Assembly (NCBI GenBank): GCA_011391125.1
Contig: JAABRE010000029.1
Coordinates: forward strand, 1-54,802
Source of the DNA: Synechococcales cyanobacterium S06
Lineage (GTDB): Bacteria; Cyanobacteriota; Cyanobacteriia; Cyanobacteriales; JAABRE01
DNA length: 54,802 bases
Reading direction: 5' to 3'
In this document: piece after piece, positions 16,425 to 24,730 of the stretch
How positions within the stretch are numbered: position 1 is the stretch's first letter
Layout of the letters: each line of letters begins with the position of its first letter
Made by a program: the position numbers and the translations under genes
The notes under the pieces: model-generated
Told to the model about the DNA's origin: nothing
Seen by the model: the letters and a program-made list of their open reading frames with translations, nothing else
The model's database searches: none

Positions 16425-18362
16425 ATGATAACTAATTTTTCTGATTCTAAATCCATCGCCGGAATTGCTACTAATTTAAGTTCATATAACACATTAAATA
16501 GCATTTGTCAACCCTTAAATTTAGATATTTGGCTACCAAATACTTTAAGTTCAAATAATATTAATAATGCGCTATTTTATGATAGTTCATTAAAGGAAAA
16601 TTTAGTTGACATTTGGCATAAATATAACGCTTTTGTCTTCTGTTTAGCGACAGGAGCAGTGGTAAGATTAATCGCTGATTTATTAGAAAATAAGGCGACT
16701 GATCCTGCTATTTTGGTAATAGATGAACAGGGTAAATATGTGATTAGTTTAGCTGGTGGTCATCAGGGAGGAGCGGATTTTTTAACTAGGTTGGTTGCTG
16801 AACATTTGGGGGCAATTCCTATTTTGACTGGTTCAAGCAATGCTAACAATTTAATGGGCATTGATATAATGGGAAATTCCTATAATTGGCTCAAAGGTGA
16901 GGGAAATTGGACAGAGGTTAGTGCAGCGATTTCTCGTCAGGAAACCGTGCAGGTTATTCAAGATTGTGGCTCAATTTTGTGGCGCAATTCTTTACCTGAA
17001 AACCATAATTTTAACTTTACTCCCCCCCTTAATAAGGGGGGATTAAGGGGGGATCAAGCCCTTAGTAAGGGGGGAATAAGAGAGGATAAATTTGAGAATT
17101 GCTCTCAAATTTATATTACCTATAAAAAAGCCAATTTAGCAGAAAATACTCCTCAAGTTTACTGGTATCCGCGAGTTTTATGGGTGGGAATTGGTTGCGA
17201 AAGGGGGAGCAGTAAAACATTAATTGATTTTGCTATTAAACATATTTTTGAAACCCAGAATTTAGCGATGGAAGCGATCGCTTCAATTGCTACAATTGAC
17301 ATTAAAGCTGATGAAGTTGGTCTGTTAGAATTCTGTCAAGAAAATAACTATCCTTTGTTAACTTTTGACGCAGAAACTTTGAGTAAAATTGAAGTTCCCA
17401 ACCCTTCTAAAATCGTGAATCAAGAAGTCAATACTCCCAGTGTGGCGGAGGCTGCTTGTTTAGCTGCTGCAACAAATCTTAATAAGTTTAATATTGTGAG
17501 GGAAACTATTAGTAATCCTTTGTTAGTAAGCAAACAAATTGTCAAAATGGAGGGGGAAAAAGGTGCAGTTACGGTAGCAGTTGCTCAATCGGACTTAGAA
17601 TATGTTAAATCAAATGGTAAATTATCTTTAATTGGCATAGGTCCGGGTAATCTAAATCAGATTACACCAGCGGCAAAAACTGCTATTATGGAAGCTGATG
17701 TTATTATCGGTTATAGTCTTTATATTGACCTAATTAAACCGTTATTTTACCCTGGTCAAATTGTTGAAAGTTGGCCGATTACTAAGGAAAAAGAACGCGC
17801 ACAAAGGGCGATCGAATTGGCACAATGGGGTTTAAATGTCGGGGTGATTTCTTCGGGAGATTGTGGTATTTATGCCATGGGTGGTTTAGTATTTGAAGAA
17901 TTGGCGGAACAAAATTGGGATGGTAAACAACCCTCGGTGCAAGTATTCCCCGGAATAAGTGCTTTGCAGTCAGCATCCAGTAGGGTTGGCGCTCCTTTGA
18001 TGCACGATTTTTGTACTGTTAGTTTAAGTGATTTACTAACACCTTGGGAGGTGATTGAAAAGCGTTTAAATGCTGCTGCAATGGGTGATTTTATTACGGT
18101 ATTTTATAATCCTAAATCGAAAACTCGCACCCAACAAATTTACATTGCGAGGGACATTTTTTTGCAATATCGTGATGGCAATACACCAGTGGCGATCGTT
18201 ACTTCAGCTTATCGGGAAAATGAACAAATTAGGGTGACAACTTTAGAGAAAATGTTAGATTTTCCCATTGATATGTTAACAACAGTTATTATTGGCAATC
18301 GTAGCACCAAAAATTATCAAAATTGGATAATTACTCCGCGAGGATATTTAGGTTTTGAATAA
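16425..18362 (+). CDS. cobJ: CbiG-CobJ fusion: cobalamin ring contraction and C17-methylation
   Basis: 645 residues, two enzymes in one chain. Residues ~1-370 form CbiG (cobalt-precorrin-5A hydrolase): FCLATGAVVRLIADLL, SLAGGHQGGADFLTRLVAEHLGA and VGIGCERGSSKTLIDFA. Residues ~395-645 form CobJ/CbiH (precorrin-3B C17-methyltransferase): LSLIGIGPGNLNQITPAA, IGYSLYIDLI, VISSGDCGIYAMGGLVFE, VFPGISALQSAS and FYNPKSKTRTQQI. Such fusions are known in cyanobacteria. A repeat is translated in frame within CbiG at 17021-17088. It supports NrdJ further on, which needs the cofactor. Confidence 0.93.
   Translation: MITNFSDSKSIAGIATNLSSYNTLNSICQPLNLDIWLPNTLSSNNINNALFYDSSLKENLVDIWHKYNAFVFCLATGAVVRLIADLLENKATDPAILVIDEQGKYVISLAGGHQGGADFLTRLVAEHLGAIPILTGSSNANNLMGIDIMGNSYNWLKGEGNWTEVSAAISRQETVQVIQDCGSILWRNSLPENHNFNFTPPLNKGGLRGDQALSKGGIREDKFENCSQIYITYKKANLAENTPQVYWYPRVLWVGIGCERGSSKTLIDFAIKHIFETQNLAMEAIASIATIDIKADEVGLLEFCQENNYPLLTFDAETLSKIEVPNPSKIVNQEVNTPSVAEAACLAAATNLNKFNIVRETISNPLLVSKQIVKMEGEKGAVTVAVAQSDLEYVKSNGKLSLIGIGPGNLNQITPAAKTAIMEADVIIGYSLYIDLIKPLFYPGQIVESWPITKEKERAQRAIELAQWGLNVGVISSGDCGIYAMGGLVFEELAEQNWDGKQPSVQVFPGISALQSASSRVGAPLMHDFCTVSLSDLLTPWEVIEKRLNAAAMGDFITVFYNPKSKTRTQQIYIARDIFLQYRDGNTPVAIVTSAYRENEQIRVTTLEKMLDFPIDMLTTVIIGNRSTKNYQNWIITPRGYLGFE
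17021..17088. repeat. G/C-run repeat inserted in frame in cbiG-cobJ
   Basis: CCCCCCCTTAATAAGGGGGG followed by ATTAAGGGGGGA and CTTAGTAAGGGGGGAATAAG: a fold-back repeat widespread between cyanobacterial genes, here translated as PPLNKGGLRG...LSKGGIRE without breaking the frame. It falls between the central and C-terminal CbiG parts, probably in a surface loop. Confidence 0.8.
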
Positions 18363-18390
18363 TTGTAGGAAAATATTTTGTTATTAACAA

Positions 18391-18720
18391 ATGAGTGGAA
18401 TTAATCGTAAAATTGAGCTTGATATTAAACATATTGCTAAACATATTCCTGAAACATCATCAATGAAAAAATTACTAAAAATACAAGGAATGGCCCATGT
18501 TTTTAATGAGGAAGAAACTATGTATCGAGTTGCTGAAACTATAATTAAATATGGGGAATTTACAGGTATAATTAGAGGACATGAACGTTATGGATTATAC
18601 TTTAGTAGTCCCATTGGTTATAGAATAAGTATTGAGGGTAATCGTATTCCTTTGCATTATGGTGAACTTAAAATAACTGGAGATAAATATCATGTTATAC
18701 CCCGTAGAAAACCTAGCTAA
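18391..18720 (+). CDS. Possible RNase-type toxin (DUF6972-like)
   Basis: 109 residues. MAHVFNEEETMYRVAETIIK, GIIRGHERYGLYF, GYRIS and the C-terminal GDKYHVIPRRKPS resemble the small single-domain toxins related to polymorphic-toxin nucleases (DUF6972-type, from memory). The closing HVIPR-P signature is typical of that fold. It overlaps the next gene by 29 bases, as toxin/immunity or toxin/antitoxin pairs often do. The assignment is tentative. Confidence 0.5.
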   Translation: MSGINRKIELDIKHIAKHIPETSSMKKLLKIQGMAHVFNEEETMYRVAETIIKYGEFTGIIRGHERYGLYFSSPIGYRISIEGNRIPLHYGELKITGDKYHVIPRRKPS

Positions 18721-18961
18721 TAATTGGCAATTTTCAGAAATATGGCTTGATTCAACTGCTATTCCTCCTTATATTTTAATGTTACTTGGTGATGATCAAA
18801 ATAATTATTGTGTTATTGATCCAATTCAAAATTATAAGATAATTTTTGCTTGTTCTGATTATGAAGAAGCAAAAATTTGGCTACTGGAAGATGAATATGA
18901 ACTTGTAAAAGGTAGATTAATTATTGATAATTTTTCGGCAACTATGGATCAAGTTATTTAA
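18692..18961 (+). CDS. Small acidic protein, putative immunity partner
   Basis: 89 residues, acidic and rich in Tyr, Ile and Asp, with no known motif. The start at ATG 18692 lies inside the previous gene and gives a 29-base overlap, suggesting coupled translation. Guilt by association makes it a candidate neutraliser of the upstream toxin-like protein; this is inference only. Confidence 0.5.
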   Translation: MLYPVENLANNWQFSEIWLDSTAIPPYILMLLGDDQNNYCVIDPIQNYKIIFACSDYEEAKIWLLEDEYELVKGRLIIDNFSATMDQVI

Positions 18962-19054
18962 TTATTCAGGATAATTTTCTCCTAAACTTTTTTTCTAAAT
19001 TTATTATCTAGGAAAATATCAAAACCATAATAATATTTTCCTAATATTAGGAAT

Positions 19055-19081
19055 GTTGGGTTACACTTTGTTTAACCCAAC
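19055..19081. repeat. Inverted repeat GTTGGGTTA...TAACCCAAC
   Basis: Nine-base perfect arms with a 9-base loop between the 18692 and 19144 genes, both rightward. May act as a weak terminator or be a remnant of a dispersed element. Confidence 0.55.
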
Positions 19082-19143
19082 CTACAAAAATTGCTATAAT
19101 TTAAGTTTGTGTGATTTTAATACAATTAATCTTTGAGGAAATT

Positions 19144-19428
19144 ATGCAGTTAACTAATCAAAATTTTCAACTTCTTAAAGAAGCAATTGCTAAAAATGCC
19201 GATGGTAAAATTATCTTAGAAGACGAATTAAACTCTTCTATGTATCGAGTCTTAGTCAATGAAAATGGACAAATTCTGTTAGATCCCATTCACCCAAAAG
19301 AACAATGGTTATGGCAAAATCCTGAAGCTTTAGCTATGGTGAGAAAGGGTATTCAAGAAGCTGCTGAAGGAAAAGTTCATGATTTAGGTTCTTTTGCTAA
19401 ATATGCAGATTTGGAGATTGATGACTAA
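19144..19428 (+). CDS. Antitoxin-like protein preceding the broken ParE/RelE toxin
   Basis: 94 residues from ATG 19144, preceded by GAGGAAATT at Shine-Dalgarno distance; an in-frame start at 19111 lacks such a site. QLTNQNFQLLKEAIAKNADGK and ILLDPIHPKEQWLWQNPEAL followed by VRKGIQEAAEGKVHDLGSF resemble the antitoxins that precede ParE/RelE toxins in cyanobacteria. The stop overlaps the toxin start by one base (TAATG). The gene itself is intact. Confidence 0.78.
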   Translation: MQLTNQNFQLLKEAIAKNADGKIILEDELNSSMYRVLVNENGQILLDPIHPKEQWLWQNPEALAMVRKGIQEAAEGKVHDLGSFAKYADLEIDD

Positions 19429-19470
19429 TGCGATTTTCTCTGAAACTTTCTACTGAAGCTAAAGAAACTA

Positions 19471-19594
19471 TAGTAATTCCAAATAAAAATTAAACAAAAG
19501 TTTTTAGTTTGTTGTTGGACTTTAGTCCTAATAAGCGCTAAAGCGCAACTACGAACCTATTTTTTAACTGTTCTAATCTTAATTGAAATTACTA
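19471..19594. mobile_element. MITE, family A, copy 2 (in toxin gene)
   Basis: 124 bp flanked by TA (19469-19470 and 19595-19596). Ends TAGTAATTCCAA and TTGAAATTACTA. It brings a TAA stop into the toxin frame eight codons after the insertion point. Confidence 0.93.
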
Positions 19595-19641
19595 TATCAC
19601 TTATCTTGAGCAAAATCAACCAAAAAAATACCGTAAAGTTA

Positions 19642-19765
19642 TAGTAATTCCAAATAAAAATTAAACAAAAGTTTTTAGTTTGTTGTTGGACTTTAGTCCT
19701 AAGAAGCGCTAAAGCGCAACTACGAACCTATTTTTTAACTGTTCTAATCTTAATTGAAATTACTA
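19642..19765. mobile_element. MITE, family A, copy 3 (in toxin gene)
   Basis: 124 bp flanked by TA (19640-19641 and 19766-19767), the same orientation as copy 2 and nearly identical to it (one visible difference, AAGAAGCGC against AATAAGCGC). Only 47 bases separate the two copies. Confidence 0.93.
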
Positions 19766-19986
19766 TATCAAAACTTTAGCTCTAATGGAAACAAATTTAC
19801 GTCATCCTAGCTTAAATACCCATAAATATTTGGATTTATTTGGACCTAATGGGGAGGAAATTTTTGAAGCTTATATAGAAAATAAAACTCCAGGAGCTTA
19901 TCGTGTTTTTTGGTATTATGGACCGGATAATAGTCAAATTACGGTAGTGGCAATTACGCCTCATCCCTAAATAAGAAATAATTAGA

Positions 19987-20046
19987 GGGTGGGCAATTTT
20001 TAGCTTAAAAATATTAGGGATTAAATTAATTTTAAATTGCCCACCC
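19987..20046. repeat. Inverted repeat GGGTGGGCAATTT...AAATTGCCCACCC
   Basis: 13-base perfect arms around 34 bases of AT-rich sequence, between the toxin remnant and the convergent holin-like gene. A similar element is at 43796-43854. It could serve as a bidirectional terminator. Confidence 0.7.
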
Positions 20047-20055
20047 AGTCTTAAT

Positions 20056-20400
20056 TTAAGCTTCTTTATTTAACACATTTCCTAGGAAACCTGAGACTAA
20101 AGAAAGTACAATTGAACCGATTAAAGCGGGGAAAAAACCATCAATTGTAAAACCAGGAGTAAAGTATCCTACTAACCCTAAAGTCATGGCATTTACTACT
20201 AATAAAAAGAGTCCTAAAGTCAAAAAAGTTAGGGGTAAGGTCAACAGTATTAATAGTGGTTTGACAATCGCATTGACTAATCCTAAGATGATCGCCCCAA
20301 CCGCAGCAGCGGAAGCACCATCAATGGTGAGACCGGGGACCAAATAGGCTGTAATCAATAAAGAAAGGGCTGTAACTATCCAAGTGATGATAAATTGCAT
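20056..20400 (-). CDS. Phage-holin-family (superfamily IV) membrane protein
   Basis: 114 residues with four membrane segments: ITWIVTALSLLITAYLVPG, GAIILGLVNAIVKPLLILLT, TLGLFLLVVNAMTLGLVGYF and ALIGSIVLSLVSGFLGNVL. The pattern GLVNAIVKPLL...LTLGLF is typical of the chromosomal DUF360/holin IV family. These are common in non-viral genomes and no phage genes are nearby, so it is not evidence of a prophage. The physiological role is unknown. Confidence 0.85.
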   Translation of the reverse strand: MQFIITWIVTALSLLITAYLVPGLTIDGASAAAVGAIILGLVNAIVKPLLILLTLPLTFLTLGLFLLVVNAMTLGLVGYFTPGFTIDGFFPALIGSIVLSLVSGFLGNVLNKEA

Positions 20401-20606
20401 CTGAAATTATGGTTAAAGAGTGTATTAGTATTTCTATTTTAGATCAGTTTTGAGGGAACATTTTGTGACTCAAGGGATTTGATAAATAATTAAATTCATC
20501 AAATCACTTAAGGTCTGTTACTAGCACTATATGCTATAATTTTTTGTTACACTCTTTACATAAAGATAAACCAAAGTGCTGTTTTTCTAAAAAAAAGTGT
20601 AAATAA

Positions 20607-22118
20607 ATGTCAAGTTCAATTATAAATTTAATTAAATTTCAGTCAAAAATTACAGAGGGAGACTCAGTGACTAACACGATAAATCGATTGTGGTTAGACC
20701 AAGTTTCTGATACTATACCTATAATTATTTATATTTATGATGTTATAGCTGAAAGTAATATTTATATTAATAAAGCTATTACTAATATTTTAGGTTATTT
20801 ACCAGAAAATTTTAAACAAATAGATTTAATTAATTTGGTACATAATGAAGACCTTAATCTGTTTAAAGAACAAAGAAAAAAATGGTTAAATTTAGATAAT
20901 GAGGAAATTTTAAAACTTAATTATCGGGCCAAAGATATTCAAGGAAACTGGCACTGGTTAAAAAGCCAGGATGTTGTTTTGTCGCGCACATCACAAGGTA
21001 AAGTACAACAAATTCTCAGTACAATTAGTGATATTACGGAACAAAAAAAATTAGAAATAAAATTACAAAAACAGATTGAATGTGAAAGGTTAATTACTGA
21101 TATTTCTAAGCAAATTCATCAGTCTTTTGATTTGTCAGAAATCCTAGAAACTACGGTGACAGAAGTGAGGAATTTCTTACAAATTGATCGGGTAATTATT
21201 TATCAATTAAAATCGGATTGGAGTGGAATAGTTGTAGTTGAATCTGTAAATTTAGCTTGGAAATCTCTCAAGGGAATGACTTTGGTTGATGAAACATTTG
21301 CTAATAATTACATTCCTCTTTATAAACAGGGAAGAATTCAAGCAATTACTGATATTTATCAGGAAAATTTAAGTGAATGTCATATTCATTGGTTAGCACA
21401 ATTACAAGTAAGAGCTAATTTAGTCATTCCCATTGTCGATAGTGATGATTTATGGGGTTTATTGGTAGCTCAAAATTGTAATTGTCCCCGAAAATGGAAT
21501 GAAGATGAAATTGATTTCTTGCAAAGATTGGCGATTCAAGTTGGCATAGCCATTGAACAAGCTGAGTTATATCAGGAGTTAAAAATAGCGAATCAACAAT
21601 GGCAATTGTTAGCATCCACAGATGGTCTAACTAATATCGCAAATCGCCGATTTTTTGACCAGTATTTAAGTAAAGAATGGAAAAGATCAACTCGCGAACA
21701 AGTACCTTTATCTTTAATACTTTGTGATGTGGATTATTTTAAGAAATATAATGATATTTATGGTCATCAAGGAGGAGATTATTGTTTACAAAAAGTAGCG
21801 CGAGAATTAGAAGGAGCAATTAAAAGACCTGCTGATTTAGTAGCCCGTTATGGTGGTGAAGAATTTGTGATCTTATTACCGAATACTAACTCCATGGGAG
21901 CGGTACAAAAAGCGGGTGAAATACGTTCTCGTTTCCGGGTTTTAAAATTAGCTCATCAGGGGTCAGATGTGGCCGATTATGTGACCATGAGTTTTGGTGT
22001 TGCTACGATGATACCGAGTCAAAAAACCTCGCCTCAAATATTAATTGAAAAAGCCGATCAAGCTTTATATGATGCCAAAAAAAAGGGTAGAGATAGGATA
22101 GTTTTAGCCGGTGAATAA
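20607..22118 (+). CDS. PAS-GAF-GGDEF diguanylate cyclase
   Basis: 503 residues. A PAS domain (~30-145) includes ITNILGYLPENF and a WHWLKSQDVVLSRT / ISDITEQKK end. A GAF domain (~170-325) follows, with FLQIDRVIIYQL and LVIPIVDSDDLWGLLVAQNC. The C-terminal cyclase (~335-503) has DGLTNIANRRFFD and the active-site RYGGEEF. An inhibitory I-site RPAD lies five residues before GGEEF. It should make c-di-GMP in response to a signal sensed by PAS/GAF. The CPRKWNEDEIDFLQ segment of GAF resembles phytochrome-type GAF ends, but I see no clear chromophore cysteine motif. The following eda gene overlaps by 8 bases. Confidence 0.93.
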   Translation: MSSSIINLIKFQSKITEGDSVTNTINRLWLDQVSDTIPIIIYIYDVIAESNIYINKAITNILGYLPENFKQIDLINLVHNEDLNLFKEQRKKWLNLDNEEILKLNYRAKDIQGNWHWLKSQDVVLSRTSQGKVQQILSTISDITEQKKLEIKLQKQIECERLITDISKQIHQSFDLSEILETTVTEVRNFLQIDRVIIYQLKSDWSGIVVVESVNLAWKSLKGMTLVDETFANNYIPLYKQGRIQAITDIYQENLSECHIHWLAQLQVRANLVIPIVDSDDLWGLLVAQNCNCPRKWNEDEIDFLQRLAIQVGIAIEQAELYQELKIANQQWQLLASTDGLTNIANRRFFDQYLSKEWKRSTREQVPLSLILCDVDYFKKYNDIYGHQGGDYCLQKVARELEGAIKRPADLVARYGGEEFVILLPNTNSMGAVQKAGEIRSRFRVLKLAHQGSDVADYVTMSFGVATMIPSQKTSPQILIEKADQALYDAKKKGRDRIVLAGE

Positions 22119-22764
22119 TTACAAGTTAAAGTGGTATGACTTATTGAGAAAATATCGGGCGATCGCGGTAATTCGCACCGATAATTTGGCCCATGGTTTA
22201 GCCATGGCCAGGGCAGTTTCCGTGGGAGGTATTAAGTTAATTGAGGTGACATGGAACAGTGTTAATCCTGATATTTTAGTTAGCAAATTAAGAAATAATT
22301 TACCTGATTGTGTCATTGGTGTAGGCACAATTTTAGATGCACAAAGTTTGGATTTAGCCATTAATTCAGGAGCAGAATTTATCTTTTCACCCCATACAAA
22401 TTTAGAGCTAATAACTAAGGCAAATCAAGCAAAAATTCCCGTTATTCCGGGAGCTTTTTCTCCCACAGAAATAGTGAATGCTTGGCAAAAGGGAGCGACT
22501 TGTGTTAAGGTATTTCCCATTAATAGTTTGGGCGGAATTAGTTATCTTAAAGCACTTCAAGGACCCTTGGGAGAAATTCCTTTAATACCCACAGGAGGAG
22601 TAACTATTAACAATGCTGCTGATTTTATCAAAGCAGGAGCTATGGCCGTTGGACTTTCCAGCGAGTTATTCCCGAAAGAAGCAATTATCAAGCAAGATTG
22701 GTCAATTATCACCAAAAAAGCTGAATTATTAGCTCAGAATCTCCAATATAGCATTCCTAAATAG
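22111..22764 (+). CDS. eda: KDPG/KHG aldolase (2-keto-4-hydroxyglutarate aldolase)
   Basis: 217 residues from a GTG start at 22111 that overlaps the upstream gene by 8 bases, indicating coupling. AIAVIRTDNLAHGLAMARA, GGIKLIEVTWNS, GVGTILDAQSLDLAI, GAEFIFSPHTN, VIPGAFSPTEI and the Schiff-base lysine in GATCVKVFPINSLGG are all present, followed by IPLIPTGGV. It splits KDPG to pyruvate and glyceraldehyde 3-phosphate in the Entner-Doudoroff pathway. Its last six residues (YSIPK region) and stop codon are contributed by a family C MITE end at 22747. Confidence 0.93.
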   Translation: MNNYKLKWYDLLRKYRAIAVIRTDNLAHGLAMARAVSVGGIKLIEVTWNSVNPDILVSKLRNNLPDCVIGVGTILDAQSLDLAINSGAEFIFSPHTNLELITKANQAKIPVIPGAFSPTEIVNAWQKGATCVKVFPINSLGGISYLKALQGPLGEIPLIPTGGVTINNAADFIKAGAMAVGLSSELFPKEAIIKQDWSIITKKAELLAQNLQYSIPK

Positions 22765-22848
22765 GTTGTAAAAAAATGTTTTCACCAAATCCTTACTGGG
22801 CCAGACGTTGCATGCAACGTCTCTACACAACGATATCTGATTGCTATA
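22747..22848. mobile_element. MITE, family C, copy 1, overlapping the eda 3' end
   Basis: 102 bp from TATAGCATTCCTAAATAGG to CTGATTGCTATA. The copy at 32962-33063 has the same length and matching ends, and the interior palindrome GTTGCATGCAAC. The ends share TATAGCA with family B. The CCTAAATAG at the start supplies the eda codons Pro-Lys-stop. Confidence 0.85.
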
Positions 22849-22916
22849 TAACCAGGAGTGCGATTCCTTTCTATTAAAATAGTAAGAAAAATAGGCAAAA
22901 ATGCCCTTTCTTAAAA

Positions 22917-22966
22917 GTTTGTAGTTGCACTAAAGGGCAGAAAACCCGATCGGTGCAACTACAAAC
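22917..22966. terminator. Inverted repeat between convergent eda and hflX
   Basis: 14-base perfect arms GTTTGTAGTTGCAC and GTGCAACTACAAAC with a 22-base loop, located between two convergent genes. It may terminate both transcripts, although T-runs are weak. The arms match the GTAGTTGCGC phrase of other dispersed repeats, so a mobile origin is possible. Confidence 0.45.
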
Positions 22967-22982
22967 CTGAGATAAATTGTGC

Positions 22983-24683
22983 TTAATTCACCGTATAGGC
23001 CACCAATTCTGATATTTTTTGGCGCAATGTTTCCAAACCCAAACGTTTACTTGCCGAAATAAATAAAGCTAGTGGATATTCCTCCCGCGCCTGAGTTAAA
23101 CTATCATTAGAAGCCTGATCAATCTTATTAAATACTAATAACATTGGACCAGGAGAAATGGGCATTTGCGATAATATTTTAGTCACAGAATTGATCTGTT
23201 TTTGCCATGCTGGATGAGATAAATCAACCAAATGTACCAAAGCGTCAGCTTCGGTCACTTCCTCAAGGGTTGCACGGAAAGCATCAACCAAAGGAGGCGG
23301 CAATTCATTGATAAACCCCACGGTATCAGTAATTAACACGTTTTGCGGACGCTCTGTGACGCTATTTTCAAGGGTTAGACGACGGGTAGTGGGATCAAGG
23401 GTGGCGAATAATTGATCAGCCACATAAACCTCCGCATTTGTCAAGGCGTTGATCAAAGTTGATTTGCCGGCGTTGGTATAACCCACAATAGCAATGCTGG
23501 GAACTTCCTGTTGTTCTCGTTGTTGGCGTAAACGACTCCGATGCGATCGCAGTTGGTTAACTTCCTGTTGTAGTCGAGTTATGCGCTGTGCGATTGCCCT
23601 CCGTTCAGTTTCCAGTTTGGTTTCCCCAGGTCCACGAGTTCCGATACCTCCCCCTAATCGAGACATGGCCTGACCTTTACCCGTCAGACGGGGTAACAGA
23701 TATTGCAATTGGGCCAATTCTACCTGCAATTTTCCCGCTCCCGATTGGGCGCGTTGGGCGAAAATGTCGAGGATTACGCCCGTGCGATCAACCACTCGTA
23801 CGCCTAATTTTACTTCGAGGTTGCGCTCTTGGGAGGGGGATAAATTGCGATCGAAAACGACTAAATTCGCTCCCAATCTCTGCACTGCGAGGGCAATGTC
23901 ATCGACTTTACCTTCACCTACCACGGTGCGAGGATTGGGACTTGAACGTTTTTGCGTCACTTGATCTAAAACCACACCTCCCGCCGTATCGACTAAACGA
24001 GCTAATTCCGCCAAACCATTATCAAAGTCGATTTGGGACATTTTAGCGGTCATTAAACCCACTAATAAAACCCGATCTTGATCTAAATCAACGGATTTGA
24101 CCGTAAATTCTCGGCTAAATTCGGCTTCTAAATTTTCGACTAAATCGAGAAAATCTTGGTCACAAAGTTCATCTAAGTCTAAAGGTTCAGATACCTGCCA
24201 ATAGTTCCCTTCTGCTAAGTTTAGGTCGGTTTGGGGGATTAAATGGCTAACGTAGGTATTGTCAATATAACCAGTTAACCCGCCACCACGACGCTCAAAC
24301 CCTTTTCCGGTCAGGGTTAGGCTAATTAATGCATCTAACCGTTGTAAGGCCATGGCCGTCAAACTTGATTCTTTCGGTGGCTCTTTTTGGAGTTCGGTGG
24401 CTAAACAACGAATCCCCGAAAGTCTTTGTGCTCCGTAACGGGGTAATTCCATGGCCGGAATTTGAGTTTGACGAGGTGATCCCACTCCGAGACGAATGAC
24501 TTGTCCTCTCCGATTGATGTATGCGCAAATAGGTTGATTTATTTCCGTGCTAAGGGCAGCGAGTTTTTGCGCAAATTCCGCCGTCGTAAATCGATCGCCA
24601 GGCAATTTTTGGTGATACAGTTTTTGTAACTGTTTCAAGTGACTAGATTTTAGTCCTTGTAGGTTTCCATATATGGTATCTAT
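22983..24683 (-). CDS. hflX: HflX ribosome-splitting GTPase (probable AUA start)
   Basis: G-motifs are GYTNAGKS (G1), DTVGF (G3) and NKID (G4), preceded by the HflX domain (AGGVVLDQVTQKR, GEGKVDDIA, LSPSQERNLE, DRTGVILDIFAQRA, GIGTRGPGETKLE) and a cyanobacterial N-terminal extension of ~180 residues. HflX separates stalled ribosomes. The first standard start is TTG 24638, but the frame upstream encodes IDTIYGNLQGLKSSH, matching the METIYGNLQGLK start I recall from homologues. At its first codon (ATA, 24683-24681) there is an ideal AAGGAG at 24696-24691, 7 bases upstream. An in-frame TAA lies just above, and no ATG, GTG or TTG lies between. Confidence 0.92.
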   Translation of the reverse strand: MDTIYGNLQGLKSSHLKQLQKLYHQKLPGDRFTTAEFAQKLAALSTEINQPICAYINRRGQVIRLGVGSPRQTQIPAMELPRYGAQRLSGIRCLATELQKEPPKESSLTAMALQRLDALISLTLTGKGFERRGGGLTGYIDNTYVSHLIPQTDLNLAEGNYWQVSEPLDLDELCDQDFLDLVENLEAEFSREFTVKSVDLDQDRVLLVGLMTAKMSQIDFDNGLAELARLVDTAGGVVLDQVTQKRSSPNPRTVVGEGKVDDIALAVQRLGANLVVFDRNLSPSQERNLEVKLGVRVVDRTGVILDIFAQRAQSGAGKLQVELAQLQYLLPRLTGKGQAMSRLGGGIGTRGPGETKLETERRAIAQRITRLQQEVNQLRSHRSRLRQQREQQEVPSIAIVGYTNAGKSTLINALTNAEVYVADQLFATLDPTTRRLTLENSVTERPQNVLITDTVGFINELPPPLVDAFRATLEEVTEADALVHLVDLSHPAWQKQINSVTKILSQMPISPGPMLLVFNKIDQASNDSLTQAREEYPLALFISASKRLGLETLRQKISELVAYTVN

Positions 24684-24730
24684 AGGCTTGCTCCTTTTTT
24701 ATATATAAGTCTTTTTATAATTATAGTCAA

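Larger units (their letters stand above)
19428..19970 (+). pseudogene. ParE/RelE-like toxin gene disrupted by two MITEs
   Basis: The gene starts MRFSLKLSTEAKET at 19428 and stops in the first MITE (19471-19594). A 45-base middle piece (19597-19641) encodes ITYLEQNQPKKYRKV, then a second MITE follows (19642-19765), and then IKTLALMETNLRHP...PHP to 19970. Deleting each element with one TA copy restores a continuous frame of about 97 residues, with the usual YRVFWYYGPD and C-terminal VVAITPHP of this toxin family. The short ORF starting at 19785 lacks the N-terminal helices and is unlikely to be active. So the antitoxin is left without a working toxin. Confidence 0.9.

Noticed and set aside
20056-20400. 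Holin-like gene as a prophage marker
   Set aside because: This holin IV family is common in bacterial chromosomes and no phage genes are nearby.
23588-24046. 152-residue ORF antisense to hflX
   Set aside because: It mirrors the strong coding of hflX and encodes no recognisable domain.
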